64,000 bases of DNA. It comes from Desulfoferula mesophila (GTDB taxonomy: Bacteria > Desulfobacterota > Desulfarculia > Desulfarculales > Desulfarculaceae). The notes beneath the pieces were generated by a model. The model made no database searches. It was given only the letters and a program-made list of their open reading frames with translations, and was not told the DNA's origin. Shown one piece after another: positions 1 through 9,137 of this stretch. The DNA lies in the NCBI RefSeq assembly GCF_037076455.1, contig NZ_AP028679.1:3301501-3365500 (forward strand), written 5' to 3'. The translations under genes and the position numbers were made by a program. Within the stretch, counting starts at the first letter, position 1, and every line of letters starts with the position of its first letter.

Positions 1-4
1 TACC

Positions 5-44
5 AGGGGTGGGCCCGTATGAGCCTACCGGCGGGCCCACCCCT
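5..44. terminator. 13-bp perfect hairpin at the left edge
   Basis: The arms AGGGGTGGGCCCG (5-17) and CGGGCCCACCCCT (32-44) are perfect inverted complements around a 14-nt loop. No T-run follows on the plus strand. It probably ends or stabilises a transcript of a gene lying left of the window. Confidence 0.5.
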
Positions 45-108
45 GCCCACCCATTGAAAATCAGACGGCAGGCGCTGAAACGACCGGCAAGAGAACGAGA
101 GGGATCAA

Positions 109-789
109 GTGAAGATGCAGTCCACGGCCATAGCGATTGTCTTGGGGTTGCTGCTGATTTGCCTGCCCCACTTGGCCCGAAGCGAACAAGGACCGGACAA
201 GCCCCCTCCCCAGGTTGATCTGAACGGTGACGGCAAGGTCAGCCTTGAGGAGCACTTGGCCTGGGAAAAGCGCATGTTCGCCAGCTACGACACCAACGGC
301 GACGGCTACCTTGAAGTTGACGAGGTGGCCAAACAGTCCGAAACCATTACCTTGCCCGACGTTGCATCCAACGAAAAAAAACCGGACGGCGATTTGGCCC
401 TGAAGGAACAGGAACCCACTATATATAAGTTCAGTCCCGATTTGGACCAGGACGGAGACAACCGGCTAAGCCTGAAGGAACATTTGGATTACCAGACCAA
501 AAAATTCAACAGCAATGACTTGAACGGCGACGGCCAATTGACCATGCAGGAAATCAGGGACAAGGCGCGAATGGCCCAGGCAGAAGCCATGGCCAAGCTG
601 AAGATCATGCAGGAGCAGTGGCAGCTGGATAGCAAGAACACTCCTGGTCCTTTGCCCCAGGTCGAAGCGGACAACAAAACCGCCAGCATTGCCCAAGTGC
701 CAGCGGCACCCCCCAGGAAATTCACATTTCAAGAACAGCCATCATCGGGGAAAGGTTCTTTAACTCTAGAAAAATCTACTCTCAAGTGA
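109..789 (+). CDS. Secreted EF-hand calcium-binding protein
   Basis: The N-terminus is a signal peptide (Lys, then a long Leu/Ile stretch ending near LARS). Three to four EF-hand loops follow, seen as DLNGDGKVSLEE, DTNGDGYLEVDE, DLDQDGDNRLSLKE and DLNGDGQLTMQE, arranged as two pairs (about residues 35-75 and 110-150). Each has Asp at loop positions 1, 3 and 5 and a Glu near position 12, so calcium binding is well supported. The C-terminal 70 residues are low complexity and rich in Pro, Gln and Lys. The start may be GTG 109 or ATG 115; a purine-rich GAGAGGG lies upstream of both. The role is unknown. The next genes are a CsgD-like regulator and a curli-chaperone-like protein, so a matrix or surface role is possible but is only inferred from position. 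Confidence 0.8.
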   Translation: MKMQSTAIAIVLGLLLICLPHLARSEQGPDKPPPQVDLNGDGKVSLEEHLAWEKRMFASYDTNGDGYLEVDEVAKQSETITLPDVASNEKKPDGDLALKEQEPTIYKFSPDLDQDGDNRLSLKEHLDYQTKKFNSNDLNGDGQLTMQEIRDKARMAQAEAMAKLKIMQEQWQLDSKNTPGPLPQVEADNKTASIAQVPAAPPRKFTFQEQPSSGKGSLTLEKSTLK

Positions 790-886
790 ATAAGCGTAGT
801 ATTATGAATTCACATGTTAAAACTCTAGGATTTTCCCCTGTGACCTGCCAGGCGTGTGCTGCCCACGCGCGCTATGGAGTACAGCG

Positions 887-1576
887 ATGAACTTGGTAAT
901 GAAAAACCGCGAGGACACCAGCCAAAGGAACCTCAAGGTGCACGTGGCGGGTGGGCAGCGCCTAACCAACAAGTTGGTTTGCGGCCTGCTTTCAGCCAAT
1001 GAAGGCATGATCCCCTCCGAAGGCCCCCTGGATGACCTTCCTTTGCTCATCGACGGGGGCGAGGACCAGAAGCCCGACGTGGTCCTTCTGGACTACTTCA
1101 CGCCTGAGGTACAGGAGCGCCTCCACGAGGATGGCCTAAACCTGCTGGTCAGCCTGAAGGGCACCCCGACCATCGTGTTCAACTTCGGCCAGGAGACCCA
1201 TTCCAAAAAGTGGATCGTCAACGGCGTGCGCGGCGTGGTCTATGCCGAGGAGAAGCCCGAGATCATCGTCAAGGCGGTGATGGTAGTCTCCATGGGGCAC
1301 ATGTGGTTCCCCCGGGAAGCCATGTCCAAATGCCTGAGCAACAGCTGGGACGACAAGCCCAAGCAGAAGCGGGAAGAAGGCGACCTCACCAACCGGGAAA
1401 AAGAGGTGCTTTCCTTGGCGGCGGAAGGCTTCAGCAACGCGGCCATCGCCGACAAGCTGTTCATAAGCGCCTACACCGTGAAAGTTCATATGCAAAACAT
1501 CTATAGAAAGATCGGTGTTCCCAATCGTGTGACGGCATCCATTTGGGCCCGAAAGCACTTGGACCTCGAAGCATAG
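887..1576 (+). CDS. CsgD-like LuxR/FixJ-type transcriptional regulator
   Basis: About 229 aa. The N-terminal 130 residues resemble a response-regulator receiver but are degenerate. The Asp in VVLLDYF is kept, but the acidic pair after strand 1 is absent (VHVAGGQ) and the usual Lys near the end of the receiver is replaced (VVYAEEK). The C-terminus is a clear LuxR HTH, with LTNREKEVLSLAAEGFSN and then the recognition helix around ISAYTVKVHMQNIYRKIGV. Start ATG 887 is chosen because GGAG sits 7 nt upstream; an in-frame GTG at 854 has no good ribosome-binding site. CsgD, the curli master regulator, has the same plan of an unphosphorylatable receiver plus LuxR HTH. The next gene looks like a curli chaperone, which supports a CsgD-like role. 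Exact orthology is not proven. Confidence 0.8.
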   Translation: MNLVMKNREDTSQRNLKVHVAGGQRLTNKLVCGLLSANEGMIPSEGPLDDLPLLIDGGEDQKPDVVLLDYFTPEVQERLHEDGLNLLVSLKGTPTIVFNFGQETHSKKWIVNGVRGVVYAEEKPEIIVKAVMVVSMGHMWFPREAMSKCLSNSWDDKPKQKREEGDLTNREKEVLSLAAEGFSNAAIADKLFISAYTVKVHMQNIYRKIGVPNRVTASIWARKHLDLEA

Positions 1577-1623
1577 AAAGTGGCGTTTTGCAACGGAGCG
1601 AACGGCATAGGCCAGGAGGATGC

Positions 1624-2022
1624 ATGGCGGCGAAAGCCATTGTTTTGGCGGCGATATTCATGGGGCTCGGCATGACCATGCCGGCTCCGGCCGCTGCCAT
1701 GGTCAAACCCGAGGTCAAGTTATGGCTCTCGGTGGAGCGTGGCGCCAACAACATGGTGACGCTCCAGCCCATGTGCCGCTCCCATGAGCGCCAACAAGTC
1801 GATTACACCCTCTTGGTGATCAAGCAGGGAGCAAATGGGTCCAGCACCAACAAACAGGGCGGCAAGGCGGTTTTGATACCCGACCACAATACCCCGCTTT
1901 GCCGGATCAGCCTTAATCTGTCCGACAACGACGACTGCTGGGCCAAAATAGTGGTGAGAGACAAAAAAGGCATATTGGCCGAAAAAACCATCAAGCTCAC
2001 CGGAGAAGGCGCCGAAATCTGA
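1624..2022 (+). CDS. CsgC/CsgH-like curli chaperone (periplasmic)
   Basis: About 132 aa. A signal peptide (MAAKAIVLAA... ending near PAPAAAM) precedes a small beta-rich domain. The core pattern Y-T-L-x-V-x-K-x-G-x-x-G-x-S-x-x-x-Q-G-G, a short turn, then L-x-L-x(3,5) and a strand ending in A-K-I-V-V-x-D matches what I recall of the CsgC and CsgH folds. Those proteins bind curli subunits in the periplasm and stop premature amyloid formation. AGGAGGA lies directly upstream of ATG 1624, 47 bp after the CsgD-like gene, so co-transcription is likely. No CsgA, CsgB, CsgE, CsgF or CsgG is visible in the window. The mature domain has three Cys residues rather than the CxC pair of E. coli CsgC. Confidence 0.6.
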   Translation: MAAKAIVLAAIFMGLGMTMPAPAAAMVKPEVKLWLSVERGANNMVTLQPMCRSHERQQVDYTLLVIKQGANGSSTNKQGGKAVLIPDHNTPLCRISLNLSDNDDCWAKIVVRDKKGILAEKTIKLTGEGAEI

Positions 2023-2278
2023 GGCTCGAAATGAGTTTGGATTGTCAGGTGGCGCGATGCGCCCAAATTTAACATTTAAGAGTCCCCACACCCAGGCTAC
2101 CCCTCCTGCCCAACTTTAGGAACCCAACTGAATAGGCTTCATGCCGCCAAACCATGACTTGGGCGCGGTTGCCGTCTTCACGCCTTGCCCCGTATGGCTC
2201 GGTAGCCCAGCTCGCCAGGTGCCCCGCATGGATTTTTCCTCGTGAGCGGGCTCCCGGGAGGGCGAAAGGGTCCATCCC

Positions 2279-2296
2279 TTTTGGGATATCCCAAAA
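2279..2296. promoter_or_regulatory. 18-bp perfect palindrome upstream of the CheB-CheR gene
   Basis: TTTTGGGATATCCCAAAA reads identically on both strands. It lies 77 bp before the start of the CheB-CheR-PAS gene in an otherwise gene-free stretch (2023-2373). It could be an operator for a dimeric repressor. The remainder of the gap is GC-rich and may fold, but I recognise no known riboswitch in it. Confidence 0.4.
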
Positions 2297-2373
2297 TATT
2301 TTGTGTTTTATTTGGGTTAAGGGCGCATTATTATAAAGTAGGTAATCGTCAGTTTAAAAACTTGGGGGGTCTA

Positions 2374-5300
2374 ATGACCACTTCGGCTGATAAAAAACAT
2401 CAGGCCGAGCCTGACGAAAAGCATCATAAAAAAGGGGAGGCTTCCCAAAGCCGCGCCGGCAAGGCCGTGCGGAAAAAGAGCCCCAAAGCCGCAACCCCCA
2501 AGGGCGGCAAAGGGAGCCGACCCGGCGCTGAGCCTGGCGGGCAAGACCTAACCAAGGGCCCGTCGTTGTCGTTGGTGGGGGTGGGCGCCTCGGCCGGCGG
2601 CTTGGAAGCCTTGCAGGAATTGCTGGGCGCCCTTTCGCCCACCCAAAACGTGGCCATGGTGGTGTTGCTGCACCAAGACCCACGCCACAAGTCTCAGCTC
2701 GCGCCTCTATTGCAGAAAAACTGCTCTTGGAAAGTAGTCGTCATCGAGGACGGCCAGGCGCCGGTCGCCCAGCAGGTTCATGTATGCCCGCCCGATATGC
2801 AGGTGGTCGTCAAAAACCATCTTTTCCACCTCCAAAAATTGCCGCGGGACAAATCCTCCAAAATTGATGTGCTGTTCGGCTCCCTGGCAAGCGGTTTTGA
2901 AAACCATAGCGGGGCCATAATCCTTTCCGGCGCGGGCAGCGACGGCTCCTTGGGGATAAAGGCGATCAAAGAGGCCGGCGGCCTGGTGGTGGTGCAAGAA
3001 GAGAGCAGCGCCAAATACCCCAGCATGCCGCACACCGCCGAAGCCACGGGCATGGCCGATTTCGTGCTCAGCCCCCGAGACATGGCCCGGGTGGTGCTTG
3101 CCTACTACGACGTGACCGGGAAAATGGTCCAGTCCGAAGACGACAAGAATGAGGATTTCTCGTCGACGGCGGGCGAAATATTCAAACAGGTCAAGCGCAT
3201 AACCGGGCATGATTTCACCGACTACAAGGACAGCACCATGCGACGCCGGGTGGAGCGGCGCATGGGCTTGCACCTGGTGAATGATTACCAAAATTATCTG
3301 CGCATCCTTCGGGACCAGCCGGAAGAGTCCCCACTTCTGTTCAGGGAGCTGTTGATCGGAGTTACCTCCTTTTTCCGCGACCCCGAGGCCTTCGAGGCGC
3401 TCAAGACCAAGGCCATATTGCCCCTGTTGAAGCGCTGCGAGGACGGCCAGTCTTTGCGGGCCTGGGTGCCGGGCTGCTCCACCGGCCAAGAGGCCTACTC
3501 CGTGGCCATGGTGTTGTGGGAGTGCATGCGCGAGTTGAACCTGGGACTGAAGCTGCAGGTGTTCGGCACGGACATTGACCCCGAGGCCATAGCCAAGGCG
3601 CGCGAAGGGATTTATCCAGCCAGCATCACCGGGGAGGTCAGCCCCCAACGCCTGCAGGATTTCTTCGTGGCCGCAAACGGCCATTACCAAGTGCGCCAGG
3701 CTTTGCGCGACTGCCTGGTCTTCAGCGTCCAGGATGTGCTGCGCGACCCGCCCTTTTCACGCCTGGACCTTTTGGCCTGCCGCAACCTGCTCATTTACCT
3801 GAAGCCGGAGGCGCAACAGCGGCTCCTGGCCTTGTTCCAATACACTCTGCGCGACGACGGCATCCTTTTCCTGGGCTCCTCGGAATCCACCGGCCGCCAG
3901 CAAGACCTTTTCAGAGCCCTGGACACCAAACAAAAGATCTTTCGCAAGAGGAGGCTGCCGCCCATCGCCCGGCCGGACATCAAGTTCCCCATCGGAGGCC
4001 TTTCCCAGGGGCTGCGGGACCACTTCGAGCCCGCGCAATTCCACCACTACATGGGCGGGAGCCATGATGACAAGCTGCTGGAGACAGTGCGCGACATTCT
4101 GCTGGGGCAGTTCGCACCCGCCGCGGTGGTGGTGGGCTCCCAGGGCAACATCATCTATGTGATGGGCCGCACCGGCCGTTACCTGGAGCTGGCTCCCGGC
4201 CCCTCGGTCATGAACGTGTTGCAGCAGGCCCGGGAGGGGATCAGGCCAGAGTTGCAACTTTTGTTGCGCCGGGCGGTGCACAGCAAAGAGACCCAGCGCG
4301 AGTACGGCCTCAAAGTGAAGGCCGACGGGGAATCCCGTCAGGTGGATTTGACAGTGCGTCCACTGAAGACCGAGTTCTTCGACGCGGATCTGTATCTGGT
4401 GGTGTTTCAGGAAGCGGCGCATCAGCCGATCTTCGATGCCGACGGCAAGGCGGGCCAGGGTTCCAACTTGGAGCAACTCAGGGGCAAACTGGAAAAGATG
4501 GCGGCGGATCTGGAGCTAGCCAGGGAATCCCGACAGGCCACCATAGAGGAGCTGGAATCTTCCAACGAAGAGCTCAAATCCATGAACGAGGAGTTGCAAT
4601 CGACCAACGAGGAACTGCAGTCAACCAACGAGGAGCTGGAATCCTCCAAAGAGGAGCTGCAGTCCATGAACGAGGAGCTTTCCACGGTAAACAGCGAACT
4701 CCGCGAAAAGCTCCAGGCGCTCCATCGGGCCCAGAGCGACATCGCCAACCTGCTCAATTCCACCAAGGTGGCCACCATATTCTTGTCGGCGGAAATGACC
4801 ATCCAGCGCTTCACCCCCGAGGCTAAGGGGGTGGTGAACATAATCAATTCCGACCTGGGGCGGCCCCTGCGGGATCTCGCCACCAACCTGAAGGACCAGG
4901 ATTTACTCGGCGACGCACAAAAGGTCCTGGAAACCCTGCAACCCATCAGCCGAGAGGTGCAAACCAACGAGGGCCGCTGGTACCAGATGACCATTATGCC
5001 CTACCGCACGGTGAGTAACGTAATCGACGGGGTGGTGATGACCTTCGCGGACATTGACGCCTTGAAAAAGACCCAAGGGGAGTTGGAGGAGCAGGGAGCT
5101 TTTGTGCAAAAGATTATCAGCACCCTGCGGGAACCGTTCCTGGTGCTGGACGACCAAATGCGGGTGCTCATGGCCAACCAGTCCTTTTACGATTATTTCA
5201 AGGCGGCCCCCGACCAAACCGAGGGCAGCCGCCTGATGGACTTGGCGGACAAGACCTGGGACAGTAAGGCCCTAAATTCATTGCTGCGCAGGGTGTTGGA

Positions 5301-5463
5301 AAAAGAAGGGGAGATTGAAAACCATTCCCTGGAGGCGGTGTTCCCAATCGTGGGAGGCAAGCATTTGGCTCTTAATGCCAAGCTCATGCTGCGCAACTCC
5401 GGGGAGAAAAACGTCCTACTGGCCATCGATCCTAATCCCGTCGCCTGCCCCGAGGGAGAGTAG
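2374..5463 (+). CDS. CheB-CheR fusion with coiled coil and PAS domains
   Basis: About 1029 aa. A charged linker (residues 1-60) precedes a CheB methylesterase domain (about 65-250) with the catalytic Ser in GVGASAGG, His in LHQDPRHKS and Asp in GAGSDGSLG. A CheR methyltransferase domain follows (about 275-525), with TSFFRDPEAF and the SAM-binding WVPGCSTGQEAYS. After a linker comes a heptad-rich coiled coil of repeated SNEEL/TNEEL units (about 715-780), then two PAS-like domains to the end. There is no receiver domain. This layout is a known family that pairs glutamyl methylation and demethylation with sensing, often outside classical chemotaxis. ATG 2374 follows a GGGGGG ribosome-binding site. 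The gene ends 6 bp before a PAS-LuxR regulator, so the two are probably co-transcribed. Confidence 0.9.
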   Translation: MTTSADKKHQAEPDEKHHKKGEASQSRAGKAVRKKSPKAATPKGGKGSRPGAEPGGQDLTKGPSLSLVGVGASAGGLEALQELLGALSPTQNVAMVVLLHQDPRHKSQLAPLLQKNCSWKVVVIEDGQAPVAQQVHVCPPDMQVVVKNHLFHLQKLPRDKSSKIDVLFGSLASGFENHSGAIILSGAGSDGSLGIKAIKEAGGLVVVQEESSAKYPSMPHTAEATGMADFVLSPRDMARVVLAYYDVTGKMVQSEDDKNEDFSSTAGEIFKQVKRITGHDFTDYKDSTMRRRVERRMGLHLVNDYQNYLRILRDQPEESPLLFRELLIGVTSFFRDPEAFEALKTKAILPLLKRCEDGQSLRAWVPGCSTGQEAYSVAMVLWECMRELNLGLKLQVFGTDIDPEAIAKAREGIYPASITGEVSPQRLQDFFVAANGHYQVRQALRDCLVFSVQDVLRDPPFSRLDLLACRNLLIYLKPEAQQRLLALFQYTLRDDGILFLGSSESTGRQQDLFRALDTKQKIFRKRRLPPIARPDIKFPIGGLSQGLRDHFEPAQFHHYMGGSHDDKLLETVRDILLGQFAPAAVVVGSQGNIIYVMGRTGRYLELAPGPSVMNVLQQAREGIRPELQLLLRRAVHSKETQREYGLKVKADGESRQVDLTVRPLKTEFFDADLYLVVFQEAAHQPIFDADGKAGQGSNLEQLRGKLEKMAADLELARESRQATIEELESSNEELKSMNEELQSTNEELQSTNEELESSKEELQSMNEELSTVNSELREKLQALHRAQSDIANLLNSTKVATIFLSAEMTIQRFTPEAKGVVNIINSDLGRPLRDLATNLKDQDLLGDAQKVLETLQPISREVQTNEGRWYQMTIMPYRTVSNVIDGVVMTFADIDALKKTQGELEEQGAFVQKIISTLREPFLVLDDQMRVLMANQSFYDYFKAAPDQTEGSRLMDLADKTWDSKALNSLLRRVLEKEGEIENHSLEAVFPIVGGKHLALNAKLMLRNSGEKNVLLAIDPNPVACPEGE

Positions 5464-5469
5464 AAAAAC

Positions 5470-6477
5470 ATGAGCGCTTGGCCGAGCAATCTCGGAGATG
5501 AGCTGAGGAAAAGGGCGGAAAAGCTGATAGATGAAAGCCCGCTCGATCCGCCGCCCGATACGGCCGACGCATTGGTGCTACTCGAGGAGCTCCGGGTTTA
5601 TCAGGCCGAGCTGCAGGTGCAAAACGATGATCTGTGCCGCGCGCAAGAGGAGTTGGTTCAGAGCCAGGCCCTTTACCGCAGCCTGTTTCATTTGTTGCCC
5701 ATAAGCTGCCTTCACCTGGACCCCACCGGCCGCATTACCCAGGCCAACGCCGAGGCGGCCCGGTTCCTATGGAGCAAGACCGGCCTGGGGGACAAGTTTC
5801 TGGTCAGTTACGTGGCCTCGGAATACCGCGAGGTGTTCCGGGCCCACTTCAGCGAGGCCTCGCAATCCTTGGACCCGGTGAAGTGCAATTTGGCCCTGGC
5901 CCCGTCCGGCGAGGGCCGGGCGATGGTGGAAATGCACACCATCGGCCTGCATAACGAGGACAAGGAGGTCCCGGAGGGTTTTTTGACCACCTTGGTGGAT
6001 CTCAGCGGTCATCTGGCCTTTGAAAACGAGCTCCAGGGAAAAAACGTCAAAATCCACGAGACCAACGTGGCCTTGAAGGTGCTGCTGGAAAACCGCGACC
6101 AGGAGCGAATGGAATTGGAAGAGTCGGTGCGCGCTTCGGTGAAGCAATTGGTCATGCCCATGCTGGATCAATTGCGCCTGACCGATTCCCGCAGAGAGCG
6201 CGACGCCTTGCTGGATGTGGTGGAAAGCCACCTGGCCAAGATCACCTCGGGATTCACCCAACGCTTGTCCTCGGTGGAGTTCGGGCTGAGCCAGAGGGAG
6301 TTGGAGGTGGCCGCTCTGGTCAAGGAAGGCAAGACCAGCGATCAGATCGCCGACCTTTTGTGCATCAGCCACAGCGCGGTAATGTTTCACCGGAACAACA
6401 TCCGCAAAAAACTCGGCCTGAAAAGCAAGAAGATTCGGCTTGCCGTGTTCCTGCGGCAGATGTCCATCTCCCCGTAG
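5470..6477 (+). CDS. PAS-LuxR transcriptional regulator
   Basis: 335 aa. The N-terminal 60 residues are helical with a heptad-like segment (ELRVYQAELQVQNDDL). A PAS domain follows (about 65-185, with LDPTGRITQANAEAARFL), then a helical linker and a C-terminal LuxR HTH (about 270-330, LSQRELEVAALVKEGKTSDQ... HRNNIRKKLGL). It begins 6 bp after the CheB-CheR-PAS gene, which suggests that the upstream sensor feeds into this regulator. This plan recurs in deltaproteobacterial signalling clusters. Target genes are unknown. Confidence 0.85.
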   Translation: MSAWPSNLGDELRKRAEKLIDESPLDPPPDTADALVLLEELRVYQAELQVQNDDLCRAQEELVQSQALYRSLFHLLPISCLHLDPTGRITQANAEAARFLWSKTGLGDKFLVSYVASEYREVFRAHFSEASQSLDPVKCNLALAPSGEGRAMVEMHTIGLHNEDKEVPEGFLTTLVDLSGHLAFENELQGKNVKIHETNVALKVLLENRDQERMELEESVRASVKQLVMPMLDQLRLTDSRRERDALLDVVESHLAKITSGFTQRLSSVEFGLSQRELEVAALVKEGKTSDQIADLLCISHSAVMFHRNNIRKKLGLKSKKIRLAVFLRQMSISP

Positions 6478-6600
6478 ATCACCCGCAGGCATTATCAGTC
6501 CGCAACTGCCTTTTAACCGAGCATTTACTACCTATCTCCCCGGTTGGGCCACGGTTATCCTAGTAGTTGACAAGCATTTAAATGAGGCGGCGCCAGGGTG

Positions 6601-6695
6601 GCCCCGGGGCACGCGTGCGTGCCCGGGCAAAGCGCCCCCCGTGGCGAGCTGCGACGCCTCGCCGCCCTAGGGAACCGGCTCCAAGGGCGCTTTTT
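6601..6695 (+). promoter_or_regulatory. Structured leader ending in a terminator-like stem
   Basis: Two nested elements lie just before the PAS gene at 6720. The first is a strong hairpin around GGGCACGC and GCGTGCCC (about 6607-6626). The second is a long-range stem pairing AAAGCGCCC (6629-6637) with GGGCGCTTT (6685-6693), directly followed by T residues. The stem encloses a further small hairpin (GGCGA and TCGCC). It looks like an attenuator or riboswitch expression platform. I could not match it to a named class. Confidence 0.35.
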
Positions 6696-6719
6696 GACCA
6701 TAAACCAAGGAGTCCTAAC

Positions 6720-7367
6720 ATGACCGCAAGCTTGATAAAAAAGGAGTTGGCCAAGTTGCGGGTATATATAAAGGAAATGGAAATGTCGGACAGCGGGGAC
6801 CAACAGGCGATCGCCAAGGACGTGGCCGGTTCGCTGGACCGCCTGGAGTATTGGTGCGAGGAGTTGAGCTATCGCCTCAGCGGCGCTCTGGCCGAGGCCG
6901 GCGAAAAGAACCGAAAAGAGCGCGCGAACCTGGGGCGGCGGGATTTTTTTCAGAACGTATTCCACAAGGCGCCGGTTGGTTACCTGGTGATCGACTCCCA
7001 GTCCAGGGTGGCTGAAACCAACACCGCGGCGGAGGGCATACTGCGCCAGAGCGGCATCTCGAGAAATGATCGCGACCAACTCCTAGCGGTGGTGCGGAAG
7101 CATTTCCAGGTGGGGGTAAAAACGCAATTGCCGGTCAGCCAGATGGTTCTGATCAACTCCGGGGATGCTCAACAGGGCTGGCTCCAGGTGACCAGCAAGA
7201 TAATGCCGGACGAGAACGGGGAGCCGGTTCTGCTCAGCGCCCTCACCGAGCTTAAAGATTTCGGGCACCTTTTGGGGAAACGCCCACGCTGCCTGATGCC
7301 TTTCCGTTTCATAAGCTCCCGGAAGGCCTCGGCGATGCCGTTAAGTTGGCTGGTGAGTAAGGCTTGA
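6720..7367 (+). CDS. Small PAS-domain protein
   Basis: About 215 aa. The first 60 residues are helical and charged; residues about 75-185 form a PAS domain (FHKAPVGYLVIDSQSRVAETN). No output domain follows. The last 35 residues (after LTELKDFGH) are basic and unlike a PAS end, so a frameshift close to the C-terminus is possible. ATG 6720 is chosen because AAGGAG lies 8 nt upstream; an open frame to 6582 runs through a structured GC-rich leader and lacks a ribosome-binding site. It probably works by protein-protein contact within this regulator cluster. Confidence 0.7.
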   Translation: MTASLIKKELAKLRVYIKEMEMSDSGDQQAIAKDVAGSLDRLEYWCEELSYRLSGALAEAGEKNRKERANLGRRDFFQNVFHKAPVGYLVIDSQSRVAETNTAAEGILRQSGISRNDRDQLLAVVRKHFQVGVKTQLPVSQMVLINSGDAQQGWLQVTSKIMPDENGEPVLLSALTELKDFGHLLGKRPRCLMPFRFISSRKASAMPLSWLVSKA

Positions 7368-7446
7368 TGATTGGGGTTGTCTGAATCCACCTAGGGGCAG
7401 GCGGTGGCGTAAGGGCGCGTTAGGTAAAAACCAAGTTGGGGTCGGC

Positions 7447-8133
7447 TCAATAAATATCGGTGATCCCTTCCCTGATCGCGATTTTGGTCAGTTCGACCGA
7501 GTTCTTAATATTCAGTTTTTCCATGATGTTTCGCCTATGCACGTAAACCGTGTTGGTGCTGAGATCCAATTCGGAAGCGATCTCCTTGGTGTTTTTGGCG
7601 CTGGCCATCATCGTGAGTATTTCAGTCTCCCGCTTGGTAAGCAGAGACCAGTCGGGGGCCGGGTCCGAATTGCTGCTATATGGTTGGTCCATCAATACCA
7701 CGCTGGCGATGGTGGGGGAGATATGAACTCCCCCAAAGGAAACCACGTCAATTGCCTCCAGCAACTCGTTGAAACTACAGCTTTTAAGTAAAATACCCGA
7801 GACGCCGCCCCTGATCATTTCCAGGATGCTCAACCGGTCCAATTGAGGTGCCAAGCCGATGACTTTAGTATGTTTGCAATCATTTACGATCATGCTTGCG
7901 GCTTGCTCATTTTTCATGTCCATCATCTTGCCTTGCATGATGGCTATGTCCGGAGAAAGTTTTGCGCACAGTTCCAGCAATTCCTGACCGTTTGAGGCAT
8001 GCCCGACGACTTGGAGTCCGGGCTTGCACCTCAAGAGGGTGCATAAGCCCTCCCGGGATATTGCATAGTTTTCGGCAACTACTATTTTGATAGGCTCGGT
8101 AAGAGGTGTGATGGGTCCACTTTTTGAACTCAA
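7447..8133 (-). CDS. NarL/FixJ-type regulator with an atypical receiver
   Basis: 228 aa: a receiver-like domain (about 14-130) and a LuxR HTH (about 160-225, LLTKRETEILTMMASAKNTK... VYVHRRNIMEKLNI). The phospho-acceptor position reads DIAIMQGKM, with Gln where Asp is expected, and the acidic pair after strand 1 reads VVAEN. The Lys in LLKS is kept. Regulation is therefore probably not by normal aspartyl phosphorylation. The likely start is TTG 8133, preceded by AGGAGGG. It faces away from the PAS gene and has more AT than its neighbours. Confidence 0.8.
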   Translation of the reverse strand: MSSKSGPITPLTEPIKIVVAENYAISREGLCTLLRCKPGLQVVGHASNGQELLELCAKLSPDIAIMQGKMMDMKNEQAASMIVNDCKHTKVIGLAPQLDRLSILEMIRGGVSGILLKSCSFNELLEAIDVVSFGGVHISPTIASVVLMDQPYSSNSDPAPDWSLLTKRETEILTMMASAKNTKEIASELDLSTNTVYVHRRNIMEKLNIKNSVELTKIAIREGITDIY

Positions 8134-9137
8134 CTCCCCGCCCTCCTTTAAAAAGATACAAGCGCGATGAGATAACGCGAAGCCAAAACTAGTTGCAACT
8201 TACAAAGGGAGGGGGCACCACAAGCGGCTGAGGTGTGCATAAGCATCCCTATTTCACCTGCTCTTGACTTAAGGCAACCTTCCCTCTGGACCCTATTGTG
8301 AAAATGTTCGCGTTTACCTAGTTAAGGCTTCGTCTCTCATTCGCTGGCTTCAACAGCATCGCATTCCCCGGCTTTTTACGGCCGTGGTTTGCATGGGTAG
8401 TTGGCACGGTGCTTGACCCTTGCGATTTCTCTTAAGACACCGTAACAACGATATCAATCGGGCAGGAGTTTTTTGTATGAATAGATGATAGCAAGAAATG
8501 ATGCCAGACATACATTAGTTTAAATACAATAAATATATAGGCAATACCTAGCAATTCATTTTGGCTGGTATAATTTGGGCTCCACTATACGATAGCGACC
8601 ACTAAAAGGCAACTGTTTGTAACCCTGGTGTCACGATTAAGACGCATCCCTTTCTAGCTAATTATTCGTTATTTTTGATATATTTATAAATAGCCACCCA
8701 CATATAAGCCGCTACGGGTTCATGGAAACCTCTCAAGACAGATGGACTGCGACTGTGTTAATCGCCAGCCATAAATGTTAGCTGCTTAATAATACCTTCA
8801 GTCTTTCGGTTTAAAAAAGCCTGCCTTTTGCTCTCCAGCACAGGCAAAACAGCCGCCTGGCATATCCGGGCGTAAATCCTACCCTTTCTGCCATGCCACA
8901 GGCCAAGGCCTCAAGCGTTTCAACATTTTTATATCTATAAATATCAACTACATGCATGCCAGGCTACATCTTTATATCAGTATTTACCTAGCTATTATCA
9001 ATATGTCTGCACGGTTTGAAGTTTGTTTCTAGGGGTGCATGATTGATTACCGATGCAGAAGGAAGGGAATAGCGCCAGCTAGGCTAGCCAGGGTTAATGA
9101 GCTTAAGCTAAAGCATGGCCAGAAAAAGGAACTGGAA
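8134..9137. other. AT-rich intergenic stretch without a convincing gene
   Basis: About 1 kb without a supportable gene on either strand and with clearly lower GC than the surroundings. At 8403 a TGGCAC-N5-TTGA sequence resembles a sigma-54 -24/-12 element but lacks the C of GC at -12 and is more than 700 bp from the next start. Divergent promoters for the flanking regulators are expected here but none could be fixed. Confidence 0.5.

Noticed and set aside
2050-2370. Cyclic-di-GMP (GEMM) riboswitch before the CheB-CheR gene, also considered at 6601
   Set aside because: The conserved GGGCAAA and GACGCAAAGCC blocks are absent or only partly present; no class could be assigned.
8403-8418. Sigma-54 promoter TGGCAC-N5-TTGA
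   Set aside because: Lacks the GC at -12 and is over 700 bp from the next start codon.
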